Positions 1 through 7,859 of a stretch of DNA of 46,168 nucleotides are shown here, piece after piece; position 1 is the stretch's first letter; each line of letters starts with the position of its first letter. The notes beneath the pieces were generated by a model, which searched no databases, was not told the origin of the DNA, and saw nothing but the letters and a program-made list of their open reading frames with translations. The translations under genes and the position numbers were made by a program. Origin of the DNA: Rhodanobacter sp. (GTDB lineage Bacteria > Pseudomonadota > Gammaproteobacteria > Xanthomonadales > Rhodanobacteraceae); the NCBI GenBank assembly GCA_004298505.1, contig SCRO01000078.1:1-46168 (forward strand). Direction: 5' to 3'.

Positions 1-221
1 CCAATCTGATCGAAATACCTGTGCCAGGCACTCGACTCGATCGGCTCACCCACCATGGTCATGTGCTTGAATTTCTGCTTGCACTGCTTGGGCACGTCTG
101 GACCGAGGCGAAAACGAATCCGCGCGCCAGACGTCCAGTCACGACGCGATGCCGCAGCTGGGAGGGCACCAGCATAGCCACAAGCGACAGTGGAAGTGGT
201 ACCCGGCCCATCCGCGCCCAT
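1..221 (-). CDS. Open frame running off the left edge, unidentified
   Basis: On the minus strand an open frame starts at an ATG at 221 and runs without a stop past position 1, so only its N-terminal ~73 codons would be visible. The part from about 130 down to 1 reads like real protein (…RFRLGPDVPKQCKQKF…, then …MVGEPIESSAWHRYFDQI) and about three quarters of its third codon positions are G or C, as expected for coding DNA here. The first ~30 codons look less coding-like, so the true start may differ or the gene may be truncated. I do not recognise the family. The divergent neighbour is the metallophosphoesterase at 462. Confidence 0.3.
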   Translation of the reverse strand, partial: MGADGPGTTSTVACGYAGALPAAASRRDWTSGARIRFRLGPDVPKQCKQKFKHMTMVGEPIESSAWHRYFDQI

Positions 222-461
222 GCGCACATGATCGACATTGGACCACATGGCGCGCCACGCGGGCTCGCGCTACCATCAACGATCAGAACACGGGACCATC
301 CAAACGCGCATGCTGTGGATTGCGCCGGGCGCGGCGGCGAAACTCGCAGCTCGCGGCAACACGACAACGCGGCCCTGGGCGATCGCCCACACACAATCGG
401 AAGATCAACAACCTGGCCCGCGACAGCGATGCATGTACGCGCCCTGGCTGATAACCGCAGC

Positions 462-1346
462 ATGAAACTTGCAGTCATTGGTGACATCCACGGCTTCTGG
501 GACAAGTGCGACACGGCCTATTTCAATGGCTCGGACTACGACGCACTGCTGTTCGTGGGCGATTTCGCGCGCTGGACCAACAGCCTGCCGATGGCCCGCA
601 TGCTGGCAGGCCTGACCCGGCCTGCGTGGGCCATTCCTGGCAACCACGATGCGGTGACGCGGTTGCAACTCTACGCGGCTATCAAGCACAGGCCATTGCT
701 GGGCGCGATTGCCGGCATCGGCATGGGCTGGCGCGTCCAGCGGCTGACCGAGACCCTCGGCCCGGTAAAGTTGCGGGGTTTTTCACTCGATCGTCTCGGC
801 ACGGATCTGGCGCTGTTGACGGCTCGCCCGCACGCGATGGGTCCCGACCGGTTCTACTACCGAAACTATCTCAAACACCGTTTCGGAGTCGGCGACTTCC
901 AGGCCAGCGGCGAGCGACTCAAGGCGCTGGTCGATCAGGCCCCCAAACGGCTGATCATCCTGGCCCACAATGGTCCGGCAGGATTGGGGAGCACGTCTGA
1001 CGCTCTGTTTGGCAGCGACTTCAACCCAGCGTATGGCGATTTCGGCGACCCGGACCTGCGCGTCGCAGTCGACTACGCCCGCGCCAGCGGCCGGCGAGTA
1101 TTGGCCGTCGTGGCGGGTCACATGCACCATCGCAACCGCAAGACAGGTTCCAGCCGCATCACTTGGGTACACGACGGCCAAACGCTTTACCTCAATGCCG
1201 CGTACGTGCCGCGCATGCGCCGCGACGGCAGCCATCACCACCACATCGCACTCCACATCAACGGCACGGCACTGACCGCCGAGGCGCTGTTCGTCAGCCG
1301 CGAAGGCGAAGTCGAAGCACGCGAGGCGCTCGGCCCCGCCGGGTGA
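462..1346 (+). CDS. Metallophosphoesterase (calcineurin-like, TIGR04168-type)
   Basis: Predicted cytosolic metal-dependent phosphoesterase of 294 aa. The binuclear metal motifs appear in order: GDIHGFWD (residues 7-14), VGDF (32-35), GNHD (60-63), an AHNGP segment near 168, and GHMHH near 219. The DIHG-F-W-D opening and single-domain length resemble the TIGR04168 family, which is known mostly from cyanobacteria and scattered proteobacteria; the substrate is unknown. The frame stays open 147 codons upstream, but that stretch is not protein-like and the ATG at 462 begins exactly at the family's beta strand, so I start there. No signal peptide. It stands alone; nothing nearby suggests a pathway. 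A histidine-rich run (…DGSHHHH…) near the C-terminus is probably surface-exposed. Confidence 0.82.
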   Translation: MKLAVIGDIHGFWDKCDTAYFNGSDYDALLFVGDFARWTNSLPMARMLAGLTRPAWAIPGNHDAVTRLQLYAAIKHRPLLGAIAGIGMGWRVQRLTETLGPVKLRGFSLDRLGTDLALLTARPHAMGPDRFYYRNYLKHRFGVGDFQASGERLKALVDQAPKRLIILAHNGPAGLGSTSDALFGSDFNPAYGDFGDPDLRVAVDYARASGRRVLAVVAGHMHHRNRKTGSSRITWVHDGQTLYLNAAYVPRMRRDGSHHHHIALHINGTALTAEALFVSREGEVEAREALGPAG

Positions 1347-1750
1347 GCCAATATCACGACGCGCACGGCACGGACACAGGTCCGTGGCCGCCTGCTGGTC
1401 CGCCACGCACCACAACCTGCAACGTGCGGCCAACCCTGCCACGGCACCACAGCCCCTCCGAAGGCCTTGGCATCCAGGCGATCTAAGCGAGCGTATGCCG
1501 TCGACCCGACCACCACGGAGCAAAGGCGTGCCTGACACACGGTGATTGGTAACATCGGCAACATCAACGCGCGCTACGCGTTGACCGACCTCACCGCGCT
1601 GCACCCGCGGATGGCCTGCGCTGTTGGCCATAGGCTGATATGGTTGCGGGTCATGAGCGTCGTCGTGATTGCGCCGGATCCAAACGACCGGCTCGTCACC
1701 ATTGCGGGGGCCTCCATAGATCTTTTTCAACAGGTTAAGACTAGTGTTCG
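1347..1750. other. Intergenic spacer without a supported gene
   Basis: About 400 bases between the phosphoesterase and the 3' end of ssb. Short open frames exist on both strands (for example minus strand from a TTG at 1730, and plus strand 1542-1754), but none has a ribosome-binding site, a recognisable family, or consistent codon use. I see no terminator with a T run behind ssb. Confidence 0.5.
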
Positions 1751-2233
1751 CTAGAACGGAATCTCGTCATCCGCGAAGCCGCTGTCGGCCGGTGCCGGCG
1801 CTTGTCGCGTCGAACCGCCCTGATCGCCGCCAGCGCGTGACGAACCGCCATAGCTGCCGCCGCCCTGGCGCTGGCCACCGCCACCGCCACCACCTTCGTT
1901 GCCACCAAGCATCTGCATTTCGTTGGCGATGATATCCGTGGAGTACTTCTCGACGCCCTGCTTGTCGGTGTATTTGTCGGTACGCAGTGAGCCTTCGATG
2001 TAGACTTGCCGGCCTTTCTTCAGATACTCGCCGGCGATCTCGGCCAGCCGGCCAAACATCTTCACGCGGTGCCACTCGGTGCGTTCCTGCTTTTCGCCGC
2101 TCTGTTTGTCGGTCCAGCTTTCCGAGGTGGCCACGCTGAGCGTAGTGATCGCCGTGCCACTGCCGGTGTGGCGCGTATCGGGATCCGCGCCGAGGTTGCC
2201 GACGATGATGACTTTGTTGATGCCGCGTGCCAT
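1751..2233 (-). CDS. ssb: Single-stranded DNA-binding protein
   Basis: SSB of 160 aa, the essential homotetrameric protein that coats single-stranded DNA in replication, recombination and repair and recruits partners through its tail. An OB fold fills residues 1 to ~110: it opens with [18 protein letters not shown] and has the family's conserved [20 protein letters not shown] and [12 protein letters not shown] segments. A glycine/glutamine-rich linker follows (~111-150), and the protein ends in the acidic tip DDEIPF that docks RecQ, PriA, Exo I and others. Length is normal for gammaproteobacteria. The ATG at 2233 starts at the canonical M-A-R-G-I-N-K. It is transcribed away from the DedA gene, 177 nt downstream of that gene's stop. 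Confidence 0.97.
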   Translation of the reverse strand: MARGINKVIIVGNLGADPDTRHTGSGTAITTLSVATSESWTDKQSGEKQERTEWHRVKMFGRLAEIAGEYLKKGRQVYIEGSLRTDKYTDKQGVEKYSTDIIANEMQMLGGNEGGGGGGGQRQGGGSYGGSSRAGGDQGGSTRQAPAPADSGFADDEIPF

Positions 2234-2354
2234 GGGATGTCCTCTGTTGGGCCGGACGCAAATCTAAGGATGGGTTGCGCCCGGAGTGGTGGATCAGGCT
2301 GGCTATCATAACCGCCGCAAGTGGCGAATCCAGTGGCAACCGACCCCATCTCGT

Positions 2355-2380
2355 GTAGGGCGGCAACCCGCCTGCCCGCG
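2355..2380. repeat. Degenerate REP-like sequence
   Basis: The spacer between ssb and the DedA gene contains GTAGGGCGGCAACCCGCC, an imperfect version of the GTAGGGCGGGCACTGCCCGC unit found elsewhere in the window. It lacks two central bases and a clear partner arm. It is probably a decayed single unit. Confidence 0.35.
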
Positions 2381-2410
2381 TCCGTCGACTCAGCCGTGGG
2401 AGTCAGCCGA

Positions 2411-3397
2411 TCAGGCCACTTTCTCGCTGACGGCATCGCCACCGGATTCGGCGCTTGCTGGCGGCAGCTGGTCGATCCGGTAACCCGCCGCAGCCCACGC
2501 GTCCAGTCCGCCCAGCAGCGGGCGCACGTGCCGGTAACCTGCCGCCATCAGCCGTTTGGCCGCCGTCGCCGAGGACACCTCATTTGGACAGCTGCAGTAA
2601 ATCACCAGCTCGCTGTCGGGCGGCAGGCCGCGAAGCACCTGGCCGACGCTTTTCGGCTCGGCCAGCAGCGCCCCGGGAATGATTCGGGGATCGAACGCGC
2701 GCGCCGGCCCGGAGCGCACGTCGACCACCACCGGCGCCTCGCCGCTTGCCATGGCGCGACTCAGTTCGTCGGCCGTGATGCGGGCCATCCGCAGGGCGTG
2801 CAACAGGCGCTCGCGCTGCCACCACTTGACGGCGATATACACGGCCAGCAGTGCGGCCACCAGTTCAAGCGCGATGCTTCCGGCGTTGGTCAGCGCGGCC
2901 AGCAGGACGTCGATCTGACTGGCAAAGGCCGAGCCGAGCGCTACGGCAACGCCGATCCACAGCAAGGCGCCGAGGCCATCCATCAGCAAAAAACCGGATA
3001 GAGGCAAGCCCATGGCGCCAACCAGCGGCGGCGCCACCGTCGACAAGCCCGGGATGAACTTCGCCACCACCAGCATGCCGCCGCGCCAGCGCCGGAAGCC
3101 CATTTCCGATTGCCTCACGCACGAATCCGGAGCAAGCGAAATACGGCAGAGCGTGCGCATCACGCCGCCGCCGAAGCGACGCCCGGCTGCATACCAGAGC
3201 AGGTCGCCGAGCAGACTCGCGAGCAACGCCGCCCCCACCACGCCCGCCCACGGCAATTGGCCGTCGACCGCCAGTGCACCGGCCACGATCAGGGTCGGCA
3301 TCGCCGGCACCGGCACACCGACCTGTTCGACGAACACGTTGAGAAACACCAGCAACAGACCGTACTGAGCGATCAACAGGATGATTTCGTGGGCCAT
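2411..3397 (-). CDS. DedA family membrane protein fused to a rhodanese domain
   Basis: A 328-aa fusion. Residues 1 to ~200 form a DedA (VTT/SNARE-associated) membrane domain with five or six hydrophobic segments and the typical MP-LIVAGALA and FIPGLSTVAPPLVGAMG stretches; DedA proteins act as polyprenyl- or phospholipid-recycling flippases and support the proton motive force. After a basic linker (KWWQRERLLHALR) comes a cytosolic rhodanese domain (~215-310). Its VVVDVRSGPAR start and IYCSCPNEVSSATAA active-site loop keep the catalytic cysteine (CSCPNE), so sulfur transfer is possible. Such fusions occur in other proteobacteria, but the link between sulfur transfer and lipid recycling is not explained. 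It is co-directional with, and downstream of, the MFS gene. Confidence 0.85.
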   Translation of the reverse strand: MAHEIILLIAQYGLLLVFLNVFVEQVGVPVPAMPTLIVAGALAVDGQLPWAGVVGAALLASLLGDLLWYAAGRRFGGGVMRTLCRISLAPDSCVRQSEMGFRRWRGGMLVVAKFIPGLSTVAPPLVGAMGLPLSGFLLMDGLGALLWIGVAVALGSAFASQIDVLLAALTNAGSIALELVAALLAVYIAVKWWQRERLLHALRMARITADELSRAMASGEAPVVVDVRSGPARAFDPRIIPGALLAEPKSVGQVLRGLPPDSELVIYCSCPNEVSSATAAKRLMAAGYRHVRPLLGGLDAWAAAGYRIDQLPPASAESGGDAVSEKVA

Positions 3398-3519
3398 CGT
3401 CGAATCCCGAATGCGATGCCGCGAACCGTGCGGACCCTCTCGATGAGGATGCCTGGATCGCCTTTCAAACCCATCCGTCGCGCCGGGTCGACGTGCGGCC
3501 CATCACCAGCCTCCTGTGC

Positions 3520-4716
3520 TCAAGCGGCGACGGCCGCATCGGCTGCCACCACCCGCGAGCGCCCCCACACCAGCACGGGCAACCATAGCAGGGTAAGCAC
3601 GGCCGCCGCTGCAAATACCGCGGATACGCCGACCTGCTGCAACATCAGTCCACCCAGCACGCCACCGACGCCAGCGCCGAGGAACTGGCTGGTGGCATAC
3701 GCGCCCAGCGAGGCACCGCGCAAGTGTGCCGGCGCCAGCCGCGATACCAGACTGGGCAGGCTGGCCTCAAGCAGGTTGAACGCGCTGAAGAACACCACCG
3801 CCGCCAGCCACACCAGCAGATGGCCGGTCCCGGCGGCGCTGAAACCGCTCAGCGCCAGGCCCAGGCCCAGCGCGCAGATCATTACCAGCCGCATGCTGCC
3901 GGCCACCGAGGTAACGCGGCGCAATACGCCACCCATGACGATGGCGGAAACCAGCATCACCGGTAGATAGAGCTCCCACTGGCTGCCCAGCGCCATGCCA
4001 GTGTGCTGCTTCAGCATCAAGGGCAGGGCCACGAAGGCCGCGGTGAGCATGGTGTGCATCATGAACACCGACACGTTCAGTACCATCAGCTGCGGTTTCA
4101 CCAGCATCTGCAGCACTTTGCCCGGGCGCGCCGAGGCTGGCGCGCGATGATGGGCAGGCAGCGGCACCAGCAGCCACAGCAAGCCGATCGCACCCAGCGC
4201 AAGTACGGCGGTCAGCCCGAACAGGCCCTCCAGGCCGGCGATGCCCGCCAACGGCGCACTGAGGATGATCGCCAACACGAAAGCGAAGCCGATGCTGACG
4301 CCGATGATGCCCATCACCTTGCTGCGGTTGTCGTCGCGCGAATGATCGGCGGCCAGCGCCTGGCTGGCGCCCGACACCGCGCCCATGCCCTGCAACACGC
4401 GACCGATGATGATCCCGTGGATGCCGTGCGCCCAGGCCGCCACCACGCTGCCGATGACGAACACCAGCAGGCCCAGGGTGATCGTGACGTGGCGCCCGAT
4501 CCGGTCGGACAGCAGGCCCACCGGCACCTGCAGCGCCGCCTGCGCAAAGCCGTAAATACCGATCGCCAAGCCGACCAGTAGCGGCGTGGCACCGGGCAGG
4601 TGGAGCGCATAGGCGCTGAACACCGGCATGATCAGGAACAGGCCGAACATGCGCAGGCCAACCACGCTGGAGAGCGCAAAGGACGTCTTCAATTCACCCT
4701 TGCTGAGCTTGCTCAC
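3520..4716 (-). CDS. MFS transporter, YajR-like
   Basis: Inner-membrane major facilitator of 398 aa with twelve hydrophobic segments. The family A motif between TM2 and TM3 is clear (GLLSDRIGRH, residues ~66-75), and RVLQGMGAVSGA follows in TM4. The N-terminus (LRMFGLFLIMPVFSAYA) matches the YajR branch of drug:H+ antiporters, but the cytosolic C-terminal domain of E. coli YajR is missing, as in many relatives. The substrate is unknown; efflux is likely. Start: the ATG at 4716, which gives the usual short cytosolic N-terminus. It faces ispB divergently and is followed by the DedA-rhodanese gene on the same strand after ~120 nt. Confidence 0.85.
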   Translation of the reverse strand: MSKLSKGELKTSFALSSVVGLRMFGLFLIMPVFSAYALHLPGATPLLVGLAIGIYGFAQAALQVPVGLLSDRIGRHVTITLGLLVFVIGSVVAAWAHGIHGIIIGRVLQGMGAVSGASQALAADHSRDDNRSKVMGIIGVSIGFAFVLAIILSAPLAGIAGLEGLFGLTAVLALGAIGLLWLLVPLPAHHRAPASARPGKVLQMLVKPQLMVLNVSVFMMHTMLTAAFVALPLMLKQHTGMALGSQWELYLPVMLVSAIVMGGVLRRVTSVAGSMRLVMICALGLGLALSGFSAAGTGHLLVWLAAVVFFSAFNLLEASLPSLVSRLAPAHLRGASLGAYATSQFLGAGVGGVLGGLMLQQVGVSAVFAAAAVLTLLWLPVLVWGRSRVVAADAAVAA

Positions 4717-4753
4717 GACGCCACACCACGCTTTTTGCCTACGGAAGCGTTCG

Positions 4754-4880
4754 ATTATAGGCGCATTTGCACTGGCACCCGGTGTGGCACAACGCCACGA
4801 GAATCACTTGGGAGGTTTCCGCCCGTCGGTGACGTTGCAGGCACCGCCACCACAGTCCTGGCCGACAAACCCTCTATAAT
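4754..4880. promoter_or_regulatory. Divergent -10 elements between the MFS gene and ispB
   Basis: Two perfect TATAAT hexamers face outward in the 192-nt divergent spacer: plus strand at 4875-4880, 29 nt before the ispB ATG, and minus strand at 4759-4754, 38 nt before the MFS ATG. Neither has a convincing TTGACA box at 16-18 nt. The positions suit sigma-70 promoters with short leaders, but strength is unknown. Confidence 0.45.
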
Positions 4881-4908
4881 CGCCGCTGACGTCTTTACGA
4901 AGCATGGC

Positions 4909-5913
4909 ATGAGCACGCCCGCCGAAACCCTCAACGGACCCTCGCACGACTTCGCCCAGGTGCGCGACCTCGCCGCTGCCGACATGCGACGCGTCGATGC
5001 GTTGATCCGGCGGCGCCTTGCATCGGACGTGGTGTTGATCAACCAGATCGCCGACCACATCGTCGCCTCGGGCGGCAAGCGGTTGCGCCCGATGCTGCAC
5101 GTGCTGGCCGCCAGCGCCGCCGGCTATCACGGCGAACACCACGTCAAGCTCGCCGCGATCATCGAGTTCATCCACACCTCCACCTTGCTGCACGACGACG
5201 TAGTCGACGAGTCCGACCTGCGCCGCGGCCGCAAGACCGCCAACGCGCTGTGGGGCAATGCCGCCAGCGTGCTGGTCGGCGATTTCCTCTACTCGCGCTC
5301 GTTCCAGCTGATGGTGGAACTGGACGACATGCGCATCATGCGCATCCTCGCCGACACCACCAACACCATTGCCGAGGGCGAGGTGCTGCAGTTGCTGAAC
5401 ATCGGCAACGCCGACGTCAGCGAGACAGCCTATCTTGCGGTGATCGAGCGCAAGACCGCCGTGCTGTTCGCCGCTGCCACCGAACTGGGCGGCCTGCTCG
5501 GCGGCCTGCCGCAGGCACAGGTCGCCGATCTGCGTTGTTACGGGATGGAGCTGGGCTACGCGTTCCAGATTGCCGACGACCTGCTTGACTACACCGGCGA
5601 CGCCGGCACGCTCGGCAAGAACATCGGCGACGATCTGGCCGAAGGCAAGCCGACGTTGCCGCTGATCTACGCGCTGGAGCAAGCCAGCCCCGAACAGGCG
5701 CAATCGCTGCGCCACGCCATCGAGCACGGCGGGCTGGCTTCGCTGGACCGCATCATCGCCTCGATCCGCGACTCCGGCGCGCTTGAGCGCACCCGCGCGC
5801 GCGCGCTGGCGCATGCTCGCGCCGCACGTGAGGCGCTGGGCTCGCTGCCGGCGTCCGACTATCGCGATGCGCTGGTCACGCTGGCCGACTACTCAGTGCA
5901 GCGCTCGTTCTGA
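4909..5913 (+). CDS. ispB: Octaprenyl diphosphate synthase
   Basis: Trans-polyprenyl diphosphate synthase of 334 aa that extends farnesyl diphosphate with IPP to make the ubiquinone side chain; cytosolic. The two aspartate-rich motifs are present: DDVVDESD from residue 96 and DDLLDYTGD from 223, along with GGKRLRP (IPP binding) near 56 and the GK.IGDDLAEGK segment. Length equals E. coli IspB (323 aa) plus a short N-terminus. An ATG five bases upstream (4904) is followed at once by a stop, so 4909 is the start. It is monocistronic, with a strong terminator right after the stop codon. Chain length (C40 against C45/C50) cannot be read from the sequence with certainty. Confidence 0.95.
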   Translation: MSTPAETLNGPSHDFAQVRDLAAADMRRVDALIRRRLASDVVLINQIADHIVASGGKRLRPMLHVLAASAAGYHGEHHVKLAAIIEFIHTSTLLHDDVVDESDLRRGRKTANALWGNAASVLVGDFLYSRSFQLMVELDDMRIMRILADTTNTIAEGEVLQLLNIGNADVSETAYLAVIERKTAVLFAAATELGGLLGGLPQAQVADLRCYGMELGYAFQIADDLLDYTGDAGTLGKNIGDDLAEGKPTLPLIYALEQASPEQAQSLRHAIEHGGLASLDRIIASIRDSGALERTRARALAHARAAREALGSLPASDYRDALVTLADYSVQRSF

Positions 5914-5924
5914 ACCGTTCATCC

Positions 5925-5950
5925 CGGTACCCTGTCGGGTACCGTTTTTT
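5925..5950 (+). terminator. Rho-independent terminator of ispB
   Basis: Perfect 8-bp stem CGGTACCC / GGGTACCG (5925-5932 and 5937-5944) with a TGTC loop, followed directly by TTTTTT (5945-5950). It starts 11 nt after the ispB stop codon. Confidence 0.92.
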
Positions 5951-5976
5951 GATCACATCTTGCATTGATGCACGGG

Positions 5977-6038
5977 AGCCGGCGGGCGGTGCCCGCCCTA
6001 CAATCGCCGCACCGTAGGGCGGGTACTGCCCGCCGGCT
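5977..6038. repeat. REP-like inverted pair (GTAGGGCGGGCA family)
   Basis: Two head-to-head 25-nt units, 5977-6001 and 6014-6038, separated by 12 nt and differing at two positions. Each unit is itself a near-palindrome around the core GCGGGCACTGCCCGC. It lies between the ispB terminator and the yceI cluster. The same family recurs at 17291, 19284, 20897 and 30296. Confidence 0.8.
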
Positions 6039-6124
6039 GTTGCCTGACCTCCGATACCCAGCAAACCCAGCATGCACGCCTCGCAAGCTGGCACCCGCCA
6101 CGCCGATCGGCCAGACTTCACCGC

Positions 6125-6730
6125 ATGTCTCATGTCCGCCTCAATGCCTGGCCGTTCTGGCTCGCGGCAGCGTTGCTGCCACTCGCCCCGGCGCATGCTG
6201 CCACGTGGCGTTATGACACCGTCCATAGTCAGATACTTTTCAGCATCAGCCACAACGGATACTCGCGTCCGTTCGGCCGGCTGCATATCGCCAAGGGCTG
6301 GCTCCGCTTCAATCCGGACGACTGGGGCCACGCGGCCACCGAACTGGATATCGACCTGCAAAGCCTGGACCTGGGCGACACCGAGTGGAACGAGGCTGTG
6401 TGCAAGAAGGCGCTGCTCGACTGCCATACCCATCGTTACGCCCATTTCAAGAGTACCCGCATCGAACGCACCGACGCGCAGCACGGCGTGCTGCATGGGC
6501 AACTGAGCTTGCGCGCGATCACCCGGCCGGTGAGCATTCCCTTCACCTTCAATCGCGCCGGCCCCACGATCTACGGGTTGCGTGACATCGCCGGCTTTTC
6601 CGCCACCGCGATGCTGGACCGCAACGATTTCGGCATGCATGCCTACGCCGGTTCGATCGGCGCGCACGTCAGCGTGTGGCTGGAGCTTGAGGCGGTCCGC
6701 GACCACACCTTGTCCAAGGAGCAACCATGA
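6125..6730 (+). CDS. YceI family periplasmic protein (first copy)
   Basis: Secreted lipocalin-like beta-barrel of 201 aa. A signal peptide (hydrophobic LNAWPFWLAAALLPLAPAHA, cleavage after AHA, ~25) is followed by a YceI domain starting WRYDTVHSQILFSISH and containing GWLRFNP, the LDIDLQSLDLGD stretch, and the closing DRNDFGMHAYAG motif. YceI proteins bind isoprenoid or amphiphilic molecules; their E. coli relatives sit beside cytochrome b561 genes, as here. The stop overlaps the next start by ATGA. The internal CKKALLDCHTHRYAHF segment has two cysteines that could form a disulfide. This copy and the one at 7302 are only distantly related, so they are not a recent duplication. Confidence 0.88.
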   Translation: MSHVRLNAWPFWLAAALLPLAPAHAATWRYDTVHSQILFSISHNGYSRPFGRLHIAKGWLRFNPDDWGHAATELDIDLQSLDLGDTEWNEAVCKKALLDCHTHRYAHFKSTRIERTDAQHGVLHGQLSLRAITRPVSIPFTFNRAGPTIYGLRDIAGFSATAMLDRNDFGMHAYAGSIGAHVSVWLELEAVRDHTLSKEQP

Positions 6731-7305
6731 GTCTGCGCAGCAACGAGCGCCAGTGGGGCTCGATCAGCAAGTCCTTCCACTGGATCATTGCGCTGGCCAT
6801 TCTCTGCAACGGCATCTTCGGCCTACTGATGGACCTGGCCTCCTCGCCGATGCAGAAGATCAACTGGCTGGCCCTGCACAAGTCGATTGGGCTTACGGTA
6901 CTGGCGCTGGTACTGCTGCGGATGCCGTGGCGCTGGCGCGACGGCCGGCCGGCCGAAGAGCCCGCGCCACGGTGGCAGATGCTGGCGGCACGCGTCGTGC
7001 ACGGCGTATTGTACGTCGTGACCCTGGCGATACCGCTGACCGGCTGGTGGTTCAACTCGGTCAGCGGCAAGCCGCTGCAATGGTTCAAGCTGTTCAACCT
7101 GCCTGCGCTGGCAGCAAAGAACGACCCATTGCGCGATTTCGCACACGGCGTGCATGAATATCTGTTCTGGTTCCTGCTGCTGGTGCTGGTGGCGCATGTC
7201 GGCGCCGCACTGAAGCATCATGTGTTCGACAACGACAACGTGCTGCGCCGGATGCTGCCCTTCGTTCGCCTGCGCCAGCCACCGCCCGAAGGAGTGTGCC
7301 GATGA
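6727..7305 (+). CDS. Cytochrome b561 family protein
   Basis: Four-helix inner-membrane b-type cytochrome of 192 aa, of the prokaryotic b561/CybB (YodB) family. Hydrophobic segments lie near residues 17-37, 50-66, 88-108 and 140-162. Candidate haem-ligand histidines sit in SFHWIIA (~18), LHKSIGL (~51), VVHGVLY (~90) and GVHEYLFW (~141). It probably passes electrons between the quinone pool and a periplasmic partner, possibly the YceI proteins encoded on both sides. Starts are translationally coupled: ATGA overlap with the upstream yceI, and its TGA overlaps the ATG of the next yceI. Confidence 0.88.
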   Translation: MSLRSNERQWGSISKSFHWIIALAILCNGIFGLLMDLASSPMQKINWLALHKSIGLTVLALVLLRMPWRWRDGRPAEEPAPRWQMLAARVVHGVLYVVTLAIPLTGWWFNSVSGKPLQWFKLFNLPALAAKNDPLRDFAHGVHEYLFWFLLLVLVAHVGAALKHHVFDNDNVLRRMLPFVRLRQPPPEGVCR

Positions 7306-7850
7306 AACGCCTCGCCATCCTGCTGCTGGTGCTCACCCTGCCCGGCATGGCCGCCGCCACCGGCTACACGGTGCAGCCAGCCGCCAGCCAGCTCGGCTTC
7401 AGCGCCGTGTTCCAGGGTGAATCGTTCGATGGCCATTTTGGCCAGTGGACTGCCGCGATCGATTACGATCCGACCGACCTTGCTGCGTCGAAGTTCGATG
7501 TAGTGGTGACCGTGGCCAGCGTAAAGACCGGCGACAGCGATCGCGACTCCGCCTTGCCTGGCAAGGCCTTTTTCGACGTCGCCCAGTTTCCCAAAGCGCA
7601 TTTCGTCACCACCGGATTCCACCGCAACGGCGAGCAGGTGATCGCCGACGGCAAGCTCACCCTGCGCGGCGTGAGCAAACCCGTGAGCCTCGAGATCACC
7701 TTCAAACCACAGGCGAGCGGTGCCACCCTGGACGTGGCCGGCACGCTGAAGCGACTGGACTTCGATGTCGGCAGCGGCGAGTACGCCGACACTTCGGTGA
7801 TCGGCGCCGAGGTGAAGATCAAGGCCCACCTGCAATTGGTGGCGAAGTAA
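7302..7850 (+). CDS. YceI family periplasmic protein (second copy)
   Basis: A 182-aa secreted YceI protein. The signal peptide (KRLAILLLVLTLPGMAAA) is followed by GYTVQPAASQLGFSAVFQGE, the FDGHFGQW turn, and a VVTVASVKTGDSDRD stretch. The central KAFFDVAQFPKAHF and DGKLTLRGVSKPVSLEI segments are the best-conserved YceI signature. A GTG six bases upstream is possible, but the ATG at 7302 has a strong GAAGGAG Shine-Dalgarno (7288-7294) and overlaps the b561 stop. Likely role: periplasmic carrier or chaperone of a quinone-like or other amphipathic ligand working with the b561 protein. The GTPase gene begins 9 nt downstream, so all four genes may share one transcript. Confidence 0.9.
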   Translation: MKRLAILLLVLTLPGMAAATGYTVQPAASQLGFSAVFQGESFDGHFGQWTAAIDYDPTDLAASKFDVVVTVASVKTGDSDRDSALPGKAFFDVAQFPKAHFVTTGFHRNGEQVIADGKLTLRGVSKPVSLEITFKPQASGATLDVAGTLKRLDFDVGSGEYADTSVIGAEVKIKAHLQLVAK

Positions 7851-7859
7851 GCCGCGGCG

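Noticed and set aside
1542-1754. Small plus-strand frame ending near ssb, and a minus-strand frame from a TTG at 1730
   Set aside because: Both have some protein-like stretches but no ribosome-binding site, no recognised family, and they overlap each other.
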